Shown piece by piece: positions 1 through 8,500 of a stretch of DNA of 27,814 nt. Origin of the DNA: a virus. The position numbers and the translations under genes are program-made. Within the stretch, counting starts at the first letter, position 1; each line of letters starts with the position of its first letter. The notes under the pieces were generated by a model, which saw only the letters and a program-made list of their open reading frames with translations, was not told where the DNA came from and made no database searches. Location of the stretch: positions 1 to 27,814 of the IMG/VR virus record IMGVR_UViG_3300047392_000154; one strand, 5' to 3'.

Positions 1-190
1 CACCGAATCCGCAAGCTGCGTCTTTGATGTCTACGTTAGCACCTAAAATGTTGATTGCAGTTGTTCCTGCAGTTAAACCAGCTTTAACAGTTAAATTGTT
101 AACAGTTTGTGGTTTTAAAATCGCGCGCGTAATCAAATCAGTTGATAACTGGTCAGTATACGCTGGTAATCCTGATAAATTAAATGACAT
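1..190 (-). CDS. Major capsid protein, N-terminal fragment (runs off window)
   Basis: The ATG is at 188-190 and the first 63 residues are visible before the window ends. The reading begins MSFNLSGLPAYTDQLSTDLI and continues with TRAIL and a Gly/Thr/Ala-rich stretch. This resembles the N-terminal arm of major capsid proteins of Bacteroidota tailed phages, which form the icosahedral shell in the HK97-type fold. The gene follows the scaffold gene after about 30 nt, the usual scaffold-to-capsid order. The same GLPAY..DQ and TRAIL words occur inside the protease-like protein at 953-2563. The identification is by motif and position; most of the protein is unseen. Confidence 0.75.
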   Translation of the reverse strand, partial: MSFNLSGLPAYTDQLSTDLITRAILKPQTVNNLTVKAGLTAGTTAINILGANVDIKDAACGFG

Positions 191-220
191 AATTTTTAAA
201 TTTATTTTTTTGGTTAGAGA

Positions 221-811
221 TTATTTTCTCAAAGATTTAATGAATTCGATTTTAGCATCGATTCCACCGAACTCTTCATTAGAAATGTTTGTTACTTTTG
301 GAGCAGCAGTAGCAGCTGGCATTTTTGCAAATTTCTCCATTTTGGTTCTCATTGCACCCATTTCTTCTTTAATAGAAGAAACTTCTTTTGCAACTTCTTC
401 AACAGCTTCGAAAACTGCTTTCATTTTCTCAGCAACTTTTTCAGTTACTTTTTCAATGATTGCTTCTTCCATCGCCACGTCCATTTTAGGTTCAGGTGCA
501 GCTTCACCAGAAACTTCAACTACTGCTTCATCAGAGATTGGTGCCTCATCTTCGATTTCTGCTTCTTCTGAAGAGATTTCTTTGATGATACCTTGAGCAT
601 CAACCTCGATTACAGTACCGTCTTCTAAAGTGTGGTAACCTTCAGGAGCTGGAGTTTTAGTAGAACCATCTTCAGAAACTACAAACACAGGCATTCCTGG
701 CTCTAATTTCTCATACTCAACAACAGTTACGCCGTCTTGTAATTTAGCTGATTCCAACCTAACTTCCATCCCTAAAATTTCACGCACTTGATTCAATTTT
801 GTTACGTACAT
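221..811 (-). CDS. Capsid scaffold / assembly protein
   Basis: The product has 196 residues. Residues 1-80 look beta-rich and contain a segment with LEDGTVIEVD near residues 62-71. Residues 83-115 are strongly acidic and Ala/Pro-rich. Residues 115-160 form a predicted coiled coil rich in Glu, Lys, Val and Met (EKVTEKVAEKM). The C-terminus (FGGIDAKIEFIKSLRK) is basic. An acidic linker, a helical coiled coil and a charged tail fit a scaffold that nucleates capsid subunits and is later removed by the head protease. It sits between the protease-like gene and the capsid gene, the expected slot. A terminator and an AT-rich leader precede it, so scaffold and capsid may be transcribed as a separate strong unit. 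No enzymatic motif is seen. Confidence 0.72.
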   Translation of the reverse strand: MYVTKLNQVREILGMEVRLESAKLQDGVTVVEYEKLEPGMPVFVVSEDGSTKTPAPEGYHTLEDGTVIEVDAQGIIKEISSEEAEIEDEAPISDEAVVEVSGEAAPEPKMDVAMEEAIIEKVTEKVAEKMKAVFEAVEEVAKEVSSIKEEMGAMRTKMEKFAKMPAATAAPKVTNISNEEFGGIDAKIEFIKSLRK

Positions 812-837
812 AATTTTTAGTTATTTTTAAATTAGTT

Positions 838-852
838 AGTGCAAATTGCACT
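838..852. promoter_or_regulatory. Perfect inverted repeat in scaffold leader (operator candidate)
   Basis: AGTGCAAATTGCACT has two 7-base arms around one central base and lies 26 nt upstream of the scaffold ATG. In RNA it could form a short hairpin; in DNA it is a dyad for a dimeric protein. Its place between a terminator and a highly expressed capsid unit suggests a regulatory role, but there is no direct evidence. Confidence 0.35.
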
Positions 853-898
853 TGATATTTATAAATATTATTTTATTATGCTATGACACATCTACGCA

Positions 899-930
899 TA
901 AAAAAACCTAGCCCGTTTAAAAGCTAGGTA
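899..930 (-). terminator. Rho-independent terminator after the protease-like gene
   Basis: On the minus strand the stem ACCTAGC/GCTAGGT (arms 923-929 and 906-912) closes a 10-nt loop and is followed by about seven T residues. It lies about 25 nt past the stop codon of the 536-residue protein and ends the upstream transcript before the scaffold leader. Confidence 0.8.
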
Positions 931-952
931 AAAACATTGTTTTTGGCACAAC

Positions 953-2563
953 CTATATATCGTTCGTGCCTAAAATCTTTTTAATTCTTTCATATGTTTT
1001 AAACGATTCAAGTTCTTCAAGATCTACAAGTATACCTTCGATAGAAAATCCACGCAATTCACCAGCTTTAACTCTTGCCCAAGTTTCTGCATCTTCAACC
1101 TTCACAGAAATCATCCATGATCCAATGGGCACGTTGTAACCATATAGCGTATTTGCTTTATCATCTACAGTTTCGACTAACCAGGACTCAAATATGTATG
1201 CACCAGCAGTATTCTCTTCGTGATCTGTATTTAATTCATGCACTCTACCTTCTTTAAAATACTTTAAAGCAATTTCTTTAATGGTTTCTGGTGAGAATTT
1301 AACAAAATACTTTTGACCGTCTTCATCTACTCTCAAGATTTTCATAGAAGGTATCATACAAGGACCTACTAAAATTTGTTGTTCTTCAGCAGCAAAACTA
1401 AAAATAGATTCATTAATAGTGTTATAATAACCATTTTTAGCCATATCTTTAGGTTTAATTCCAGCAGTACCAGCTGCAGGTCCTAAATCTTGTATGTATA
1501 TTTTACCATCTTTAGTAGATTTAACTAAAAAGTCATTCCATCTGTGTTTGCAATTTGGCCCGCCTTTATATTTAAAAAGACTATATGAAGCACCATTATG
1601 ACCAAATCCTGGATTAGCTATTAAACTGTCAAAAGATTGTATTTGTTGTTTAGTATAATATAAATCAGCACTAACCATTTGTCTACAAAAACTTCTTGAA
1701 TCAGCTCCAATATCACCCATATATTTGTAAAGTATCAATTCTCTATCTTTAGTTTGTGAAGCTTCAGCTGGATTTGTACCTGGTGTAATTGCTTGTGCAA
1801 ATTGCATATCAAATAGTTTACCTAAATCTTCTTCTTTAGTACCTATTTCTTTTGCCACTGCAACAATAGTATCTACTACGTATTGATCTTTGGTCCAAGA
1901 ATTGTCGCACTCAGACTGCGCTAAAATAGCTCTGGTAACAATATCTTTTTTCTTTTTAGGTATTTGATCTACATATGCAGGTAATCCAGTTACGTTAATA
2001 TCAAACTTCATACCTATTTCACCTATTGCATCTATCACATCTTGGTTGTTATCATAATGTTTTTGTATGCCAAGTTCTTTGATCTTCTCTATTTTAGCCT
2101 CATTGCTTCCAGTAGCAAATACTTTTGATGGATCTATACCTAATTCTTTGACAATTGGCATAAACTCATCTTTGTTTTGACCAGCAGAAATAACATAAAC
2201 TATTTCACCTTCTGTGATTGCTTTCTTGGCTAATTCTTTACCTCTTTCAGTATTTAAAGTATCATGATAATCAAATGAAACTTTAACTCCAGCCATTTTT
2301 TCATCCCAATATGAATAACAAATAGCTGCAGCTTGTGCTTCATCTTTACCTTCGTTAATTACATATGGTATACAACGACTAATAAACTCTTCTTCTGATT
2401 CACCAGAGCTTGGATTTACAAACTTTTCAACTTTTTGTGTATTAAAATAGTGAAAGTCCAGCATGATTGCTGGTTCTTCAACTAGCGAAATCTTTTTAAC
2501 ACCAGAAATTTCATCAGTTTCTAGAATACCAAGATCTACAATTTTCTTTTTATCTTTTTCCAT
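953..2563 (-). CDS. Composite XkdF-type prohead protease with HAD and MuF-like inserts
   Basis: This 536-residue head protein has a mosaic structure. Residues 20-47 (ISLVEEPA) match the start of XkdF-type phage head proteases. Residues about 385-515 match the rest of that family: VGPCMIP, ILRVDEDG, a His near 447, ESW at 459-461 and GFSIEG at 505-510. Between them lie about 340 inserted residues: a Cys motif (RC at 63-64, ICY at 81-83); a HAD-like phosphatase fold with FDYHDTL at 97-103, Ser125, Lys157/160 and Asp171; a GLPAYVDQ/TRAIL segment at 193-214 echoing the capsid N-terminus; and a Mu-F-like minor head segment at about 289-342 (SFCRQM, then GGPNCKHRW). The second Asp of HAD motif I is His100, so phosphatase activity is doubtful. 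It precedes scaffold and capsid, as a maturation protease should. Confidence 0.72.
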   Translation of the reverse strand: MEKDKKKIVDLGILETDEISGVKKISLVEEPAIMLDFHYFNTQKVEKFVNPSSGESEEEFISRCIPYVINEGKDEAQAAAICYSYWDEKMAGVKVSFDYHDTLNTERGKELAKKAITEGEIVYVISAGQNKDEFMPIVKELGIDPSKVFATGSNEAKIEKIKELGIQKHYDNNQDVIDAIGEIGMKFDINVTGLPAYVDQIPKKKKDIVTRAILAQSECDNSWTKDQYVVDTIVAVAKEIGTKEEDLGKLFDMQFAQAITPGTNPAEASQTKDRELILYKYMGDIGADSRSFCRQMVSADLYYTKQQIQSFDSLIANPGFGHNGASYSLFKYKGGPNCKHRWNDFLVKSTKDGKIYIQDLGPAAGTAGIKPKDMAKNGYYNTINESIFSFAAEEQQILVGPCMIPSMKILRVDEDGQKYFVKFSPETIKEIALKYFKEGRVHELNTDHEENTAGAYIFESWLVETVDDKANTLYGYNVPIGSWMISVKVEDAETWARVKAGELRGFSIEGILVDLEELESFKTYERIKKILGTNDI

Positions 2564-2570
2564 AGTATAT

Positions 2571-3053
2571 TTACTTTAATTTATCGGTCTCATTTTTGAT
2601 GTCTTTAGCTCTTGCTGACAATTCTTTAAAGTAATCCCAGAAGCCCTTCTTTTTAACTGCTTTAAAGTTTTCATCAATTGAAAATAATTCGATTGAGATT
2701 AATGTTAAAGCAACTAATTTAGTAGCTAATAAAGGAACGGTAAAGAATTGTTGAATGATGTCATTTAAAATAAATTTATCAACAGCAAAAATTAGAATTA
2801 CAGTTGCTTGATATAAAAACATCTTTGAGATGATCTGACTCAATTTTCTGGAGGTAACTGTTTCTTTTAGTTTTTTGGCTTTCCAAACGCCCATAATAGT
2901 ATCTGCAATAATACAAATACCAACTGTTATCATTATACCATGAATTGGTACTAAAAAAGCAGCTATTGCCATCATAATTCTATGTGCACTACTTTGTAAA
3001 GCTAATGCTAAATATTTTAATTGTTCCATAAAGCAGGCGTACAAGGTTTCCAT
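2571..3053 (-). CDS. Holin-family-like membrane protein
   Basis: The product has 160 residues with an N-terminal amphipathic segment and three to four hydrophobic segments: about 27-52, 78-97 and 104-122. The stretch between the first two (DTIMGVWKAKKLKETVTSRKL at about 46-66) resembles the toxin-secretion/holin family common in Bacteroidota phages. The C-terminus is charged (KKGFWDYFKELSARAKDIKN). Its ATG overlaps the tape-measure stop as TAATG, so translation is probably coupled. It could form the lysis pore. No endolysin is visible next to it, so another membrane role in infection is possible. A second Met at residue 9 is an alternative start. Confidence 0.55.
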   Translation of the reverse strand: METLYACFMEQLKYLALALQSSAHRIMMAIAAFLVPIHGIMITVGICIIADTIMGVWKAKKLKETVTSRKLSQIISKMFLYQATVILIFAVDKFILNDIIQQFFTVPLLATKLVALTLISIELFSIDENFKAVKKKGFWDYFKELSARAKDIKNETDKLK

Positions 3054-5458
3054 TATATTTTTGCTAAATCTGTGATACGTTTATCAGCTTCTTGTTGCGA
3101 TGTCATATCACTTGCGACAACATATGTTTTGAAGATAGGTGCTGCGTTATTGCCACCTCCATTTTCTGTTTGTATTGGTGCTCCACCACCTGCTTGATTA
3201 ATTTGATTTAATAAACCACCAAACATTGCAGTTGAATTTGCATTTATAACTGATTCACCATTTGATAACATAGCAGGAATAGAGTCAGAAACTCCAGTAC
3301 CAGCTCCAGATACGTAACCACCGCTTGCAAATTTACTTGCACTTGGTTTTGCTGCTGCACCTCCACCTCCACCACCAGAAATATTTCCAGTTGGTGTTTG
3401 CACTGACATAATCTTTTTAACGTTCATTAAACCACCAGCGATAGCCACACCCGCAGCAACTGCCGCTAATGCAGGACCAATAATTGGAATACCTACTAAT
3501 GATTTATAGGCTTTAGTTGCTGATTGATACGTATCAATAGTAGTACCAGCGATTGCAATTGCTTTACCAGCTACTGTATCTTGACCTGCTAAAGCAGATG
3601 CATTTTGTAATAATCCACTAATAGCATTCAAGTTAGCTTCTTTAGCTGCAGCAGCTGCATCATCAATGTCTTTTCTGGCTTTTGCATTCTCTGCTAATGC
3701 CATTGTTCTTTGATTTTCATTCTCAAAGGTCATGTTAGTGATGATGGCTTGATTAGCATCGTTTAATGCAATCTTTTCTGCATATGTAGTATCTTCTTGT
3801 TGGATTTGCCATTGATTGAAAGCCAATTGGTCTTCCATATCTTTTTGTTTAAATCCAGCTTCTAGTTCTTTAAATTTAGCATCATTAACTTCTTTAACTG
3901 CAGCAATCTTTTGACCTTTCTCTTGTTCAGATAATTCAGATGAATTAATTTCTGCAATTTGTTTGTTTAACTCTACTTCTAATTCTTGTCTAGCTCTTTC
4001 ACGAAGATTCTCAATACTCATTAAATATGAAGTATTCTTGATCTCTTCAAGTTCCTTTTGGAATGTAGCTTCTTTTTCTTTTTTATTTTCAGCTTGAGTA
4101 TCTAAAAGGTTTTGAGTCTCTTGAGCTTGTGTAGTATCTAATTGCTTTTGTTGCTCATATAAAGATTTTAGGTATCTTTGTTCTTCAATTGACAAATTCT
4201 TTTTCTTGGCATATTTGTCAATCTCAATCTGTAATAAAGCATCAGCATTCTTTTGTTGAATCTCTAATTCTTTTTGAGCTTTTAGATCTGCATCTTTAAT
4301 AGCATCAATCTCAGCTTTTTGCTTTAACTCTAAAATCTTTTTCTCAGACTCTACAGTTTTATCTTGTATTTCTTTTAAATGCTCTGCATATTTCTCTTTT
4401 CTTTCCTTCTCTTTTTCAGCAGCTTTTGCGTTTGCTTCTTTTTGTTTATCAGCCTTTTGTTTATCAAATTGAGCTTGATCAATTAGGGCTTGATTATTTA
4501 AATCTGCAACAGCAGCTTGAAGTTCTGCTAATTTCTTTTTCTTGTCATCATCTAACTCACCATCAATCTGTTGTAATTTTAATAATTGATTGATAGCTGC
4601 TGTTCTAGATGCAACTTCTTCAGCGTTAATCTTTTTCTTTTGTGCAAGTAATTGCTCTTCAGTTGCACCTTGTGCTTCCATTAGGGCTAATCTTCTTTTA
4701 CTTGCAGAAATCATTTTATTTTGAGCAGAACCTACATCATCTAATGCTGAAATAGTTTTCTCAGCGTTATCTCTTGTTTTAGCTGTTGAAGCATCGTCAA
4801 TTAAACCAAATGTTAAAAGAGATGCAAGATCTCTGGCTTTTGCAATAACAAAATCTATAGCTTCACCAAGTGGTGCAAATGCTGCACCAAACTTTTTAAC
4901 TGCTCCAATAGCAACTGTTACACCTAATACTAACGCAGCAAGTGCAGTTACAATTAGACCAATTGGATTGGCAGATAAAATAGCATTGGTAATTAAAGCC
5001 TCTTTACCAAAAAGTCTAGTTGCAACCGCTGCAGCCTTTTCAGTTGTAGTTCTCAATGCCACTGCTGCATCTACTTTTAATTCTGCAATTTGTCTAGCAT
5101 TCAACGCTGCGGTGATTAACCCGTTCGCTGTGGACGAGATCGTTCCTAAAGCTTTAGATTCTACTCCAAAACTTTTTAGAGCTCCTTCAGCAACATCAAA
5201 TGAGCCTGAGATACCACCTGCAAGATCATTGAACTGATCTTTTACTTCTTTGGTTCTTGTATCGTTTTTGAATTCTTTAACAGCAGCTTTGGCTTGTTGA
5301 ATTCTACCTACTATTTCTTCATAGGCAGCACTACCATAATCGGCACTAGCTGCTTCTTTAGTTAAATCTCTAATGGCACCTTGTAATTCAGTCAAAGATT
5401 TGACCGTCTGTTCGACACCATTTACTTTTATCGAGAAACCTACTTCGTTATTTGCCAC
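3053..5458 (-). CDS. Tape measure protein
   Basis: The 801-residue product has a typical tape-measure layout. The N-terminus (about 1-150) has repeated helical Ala/Lys segments. A hydrophobic region lies at about 155-190 (NPIGLIVTALAALVLGVTVA). A very long Lys/Glu/Gln-rich coiled coil spans about 230-620. A second hydrophobic segment lies at about 665-685, then a Gly-rich linker near 700 and a globular tail ending DLAKI. Such proteins fill the tail lumen, set tail length and exit into the cell envelope. The length fits a tail of roughly 120 nm, using the family rule of about 0.15 nm per residue. The only sensible start is GTG at 5456-5458. A hairpin and a TATATTTA motif lie just upstream. No sheath or tube gene is recognisable in the window. 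Confidence 0.85.
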   Translation of the reverse strand: MANNEVGFSIKVNGVEQTVKSLTELQGAIRDLTKEAASADYGSAAYEEIVGRIQQAKAAVKEFKNDTRTKEVKDQFNDLAGGISGSFDVAEGALKSFGVESKALGTISSTANGLITAALNARQIAELKVDAAVALRTTTEKAAAVATRLFGKEALITNAILSANPIGLIVTALAALVLGVTVAIGAVKKFGAAFAPLGEAIDFVIAKARDLASLLTFGLIDDASTAKTRDNAEKTISALDDVGSAQNKMISASKRRLALMEAQGATEEQLLAQKKKINAEEVASRTAAINQLLKLQQIDGELDDDKKKKLAELQAAVADLNNQALIDQAQFDKQKADKQKEANAKAAEKEKERKEKYAEHLKEIQDKTVESEKKILELKQKAEIDAIKDADLKAQKELEIQQKNADALLQIEIDKYAKKKNLSIEEQRYLKSLYEQQKQLDTTQAQETQNLLDTQAENKKEKEATFQKELEEIKNTSYLMSIENLRERARQELEVELNKQIAEINSSELSEQEKGQKIAAVKEVNDAKFKELEAGFKQKDMEDQLAFNQWQIQQEDTTYAEKIALNDANQAIITNMTFENENQRTMALAENAKARKDIDDAAAAAKEANLNAISGLLQNASALAGQDTVAGKAIAIAGTTIDTYQSATKAYKSLVGIPIIGPALAAVAAGVAIAGGLMNVKKIMSVQTPTGNISGGGGGGAAAKPSASKFASGGYVSGAGTGVSDSIPAMLSNGESVINANSTAMFGGLLNQINQAGGGAPIQTENGGGNNAAPIFKTYVVASDMTSQQEADKRITDLAKI

Positions 5459-5482
5459 TTTGTGTAAATCTTTTTATAATTA

Positions 5483-5490
5483 TAAATATA
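5483..5490 (-). promoter_or_regulatory. TATATTTA promoter-like element before tape measure gene
   Basis: TATATTTA on the minus strand ends 24 nt before the GTG start. GTTCAA lies 13 nt further upstream, the same arrangement as before the 14141 gene. It resembles the Bacteroidota -7 element TAnnTTTG. It is a candidate only, since the region is AT-rich. Confidence 0.4.
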
Positions 5491-5519
5491 AAGAAGAGGC
5501 ATTTTGAACACCTCTTCTT
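5491..5519 (-). terminator. Hairpin between the 1792-residue protein and tape measure
   Basis: The arms 5511-5519 and 5491-5499 (AAGAAGAGG/CCTCTTCTT) form a perfect 9-bp stem with an 11-nt loop. The following minus-strand sequence is TTTATATTTAT rather than a clean T-run, so termination may be partial. It overlaps the promoter-like element, which may re-initiate transcription. Confidence 0.55.
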
Positions 5520-5527
5520 CAAGTTTT

Positions 5528-8500
5528 TTAACAGTAATTAATTTCTGTTATAGTATATGGACCTGTTACGTTTAATGTATTTAAATCTATACAACTATAA
5601 CCTATTGGATAATTGTTAGCTCCAGCAGGAATTGTACCGAATATTAAATTACCTATTCCACAAGTTTGTGCGTTCCAGTTTATATCATAACCTGCGTCAT
5701 TTCTAACAAAAACACCTGCACATAATTCTGGTAAAGTACAATCTTCTTCACACAGACCAAATTGATCTACGTAACCATTAGCGCCTACATGCAGTGCAGT
5801 TAAGTTGAATGCATACCAACCTTGAGGCGCTGGTGTAGTACCTGTTGCATCTGCATACAATAAAACATTACCGCTCCAATTAGGGTAAATACCATACACC
5901 GTTTCTAAACTTGGTACACCTTGACCACAAGCTACACATTCATTTGTTGCACTATAAAATACATCAAATGGATATAAAGTATTACAATTACAAGAATTAA
6001 TATCTGTATAACTAATAATAACTCCATTGCCATCTACTTGTGCAATTGTGGCGCCATCAGAATACCAACCAGCTGCAGCAAATGCACTACCAGTAGAGTT
6101 TGCATATAATACAGTAGAAGTAACTAAACTTGTGTTATTACCATAAATTATAGTCGTATATGGTCTTGCACAATATGCAGCACATGGAGATTCATTACTA
6201 TATGAAATATCAAGCTGATATGTGGTTGGTGGTGTTAAATAGTTAACTTCTTCTAAAGTATAAACATAATCTGTATTAGGTGTATTTTCAAATCCAGCAC
6301 CTACATTAAAAGAAGTAATTGGACTACCATCTGTCTTGTTTATTTTAACTAAATTATTAGCTGAGAAACTTCTATAGGTTGCAAATCTACCCCATACGTA
6401 TAAACCACTTGCAACAACTTTTAAATCTATTCTATTAGTCGAAAATGGTGTAAATGGATTAGTTGAATTATTAAATGTAGTATCTAATGTAGCATCAAAG
6501 CCTAATTTAGCAACTCTATGTGAAGTTGTACCTTTATATGATGAGAATTCACCAGCTAAATATAAACCGGTTGAATCAACTTGTATAGTTTCAACGTCTT
6601 GGTTAAAACCATTACCTGCGGCTGTTGTAAATGTAGTATCTAATGAACCATCTAAATTTAAAGCACAAACATTAGATGTAAAAGTTGTGCCTTTCCATGC
6701 ATATGAACTTCCACCAGTACCAGATAAAGTATAATATAATTTATCATTGTATAACGCCATATCTAATACTACGGTATTAAATCCACCAGTAAATCCAGTT
6801 CCTACATTAAATGATGTGTAAATACTACCATTTGAATTTATTGCAATTGCTCTTCTAGCATTCCCAAATGGCGCAGAAATATCATTATAACGAATAAATG
6901 CACCCGCTACAAAAAGTTTTTCATCACCTGATATGGTTTTAAATTGAATAGATGTAATATAATCGTTAAAACCAGTGCCTGTAACAAATGAAGTATCTAA
7001 TGTACCATTTAAATTTAATCTAAATATTCTGCCTATTATTGTAGTTCCATTAAATGTAGAAAATGTACCAGTCACATATAATTTGCCAGTCGGCGACATG
7101 TATAATTTACCTTGTGGAAAATTAGGATCTGTGTTTGCTGATAAACCTGTGCCTACATTTGTGTTAAAGGTAGTGTCTAATGAACCATCTAAATTTAAAC
7201 ATGCAATTCTGTTTGCAATAGAATTACCTTTATATTGATTAAAGATACCTAACACATAAATTTTATCATTATATGTAACTATTGATTCTACTCTAGCTAA
7301 ATTAGGGTTTGTACTATTTGTAAAACCACCAATAACATCAAAACTAGTAGATAAATCTGCTATTGCAGTTAAACCAGCGATATCATTTAATCCAGTTGTA
7401 GTTTTATATTGTGTATATTGACCTCCAACTGCTAAAATTGAAGTTGTAGGTACTACATCTCCTCCAGTTACTAAATTATTAAACTCATATGTGTATATTG
7501 CATTAGTTGTAGAAGGTATTGTTAACGTTACAGTTGCAGGTGTTTGTGCAACTGAATCTTCGAATATGTCTAAATTAATTAAATAATTTGTTTGCATATC
7601 GCCATTAACAGTTGTTGTAGAATTAATAGCTCTCAATCTAACATTTTCTTCACAACTAAATATAACAGACTTTTCTGTATCATCTGGATCTAAAGCTTCA
7701 ATAGTTACTGTAACTACATCTACCCAAGTTGCTCCATTATCAAAAGATTTTTGAACTGTTGTTGAAGTAGTATAACCTGCTTTTTGAGATGATACATTTA
7801 CAGTACCGCTAACAGGTCCAACTAGACAAGTTGGACAACCAGAACAAGTACCAAATGCTGTTATATCACCTACCATACCAGTAACTTGTGCTACCGTAGT
7901 CGAATTAAATTTATACCATCCAGCAGGTGCATATGACGGTGTTTGACCAGCTGGTGGATTTGCACCTGTATTATCTAAATAAAGATTTGTATTTGATGCA
8001 AATGTTGGATTACTACCCCAAACTGTAGTAGTACCATTTGGACAACAACAAGCGTCACATAAAGTACTTGATTTACAAACAGTAAATGGATAATAAACTG
8101 TACAAGTACAATTTGAGCACAAAAAGTTATTAACTACTGAACCATTTGGCGTAACTTGTAAAGCTGTTGTAGCTCCAGTTTGTTTATAGAATCCTGCTGG
8201 ACCTGGTATTGTTAATCCAGAGTTAGTCCAAAATGAACTATTGCCTATAAAATTATTAGGTCCTACTGAGCCATACACTGTAATTAATGGTCCATTATTA
8301 CAACAAACATCACAACCTGTAGTATTTAAATGTACAGTATATGGATATGAAACTGGAGTACAGTTACAAGCTGATGTGTCTTGTACTAGTATTGCACCAT
8401 TAGAATTAACATAGATAGTACCAGACTGATCTGCATAATATCCAGGTGCAGCAATAATACCACCATTAGCATCTTGATATGCAATAGTCGAATCAACTAG

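Noticed and set aside
24-596. A 190-codon open frame on the plus strand
   Set aside because: It runs antisense to the capsid start and scaffold gene. The product is low-complexity Ser/Ala/Thr, as expected from the complement of a Glu/Ala/Lys-rich coding strand, and no plus-strand gene is supported elsewhere.
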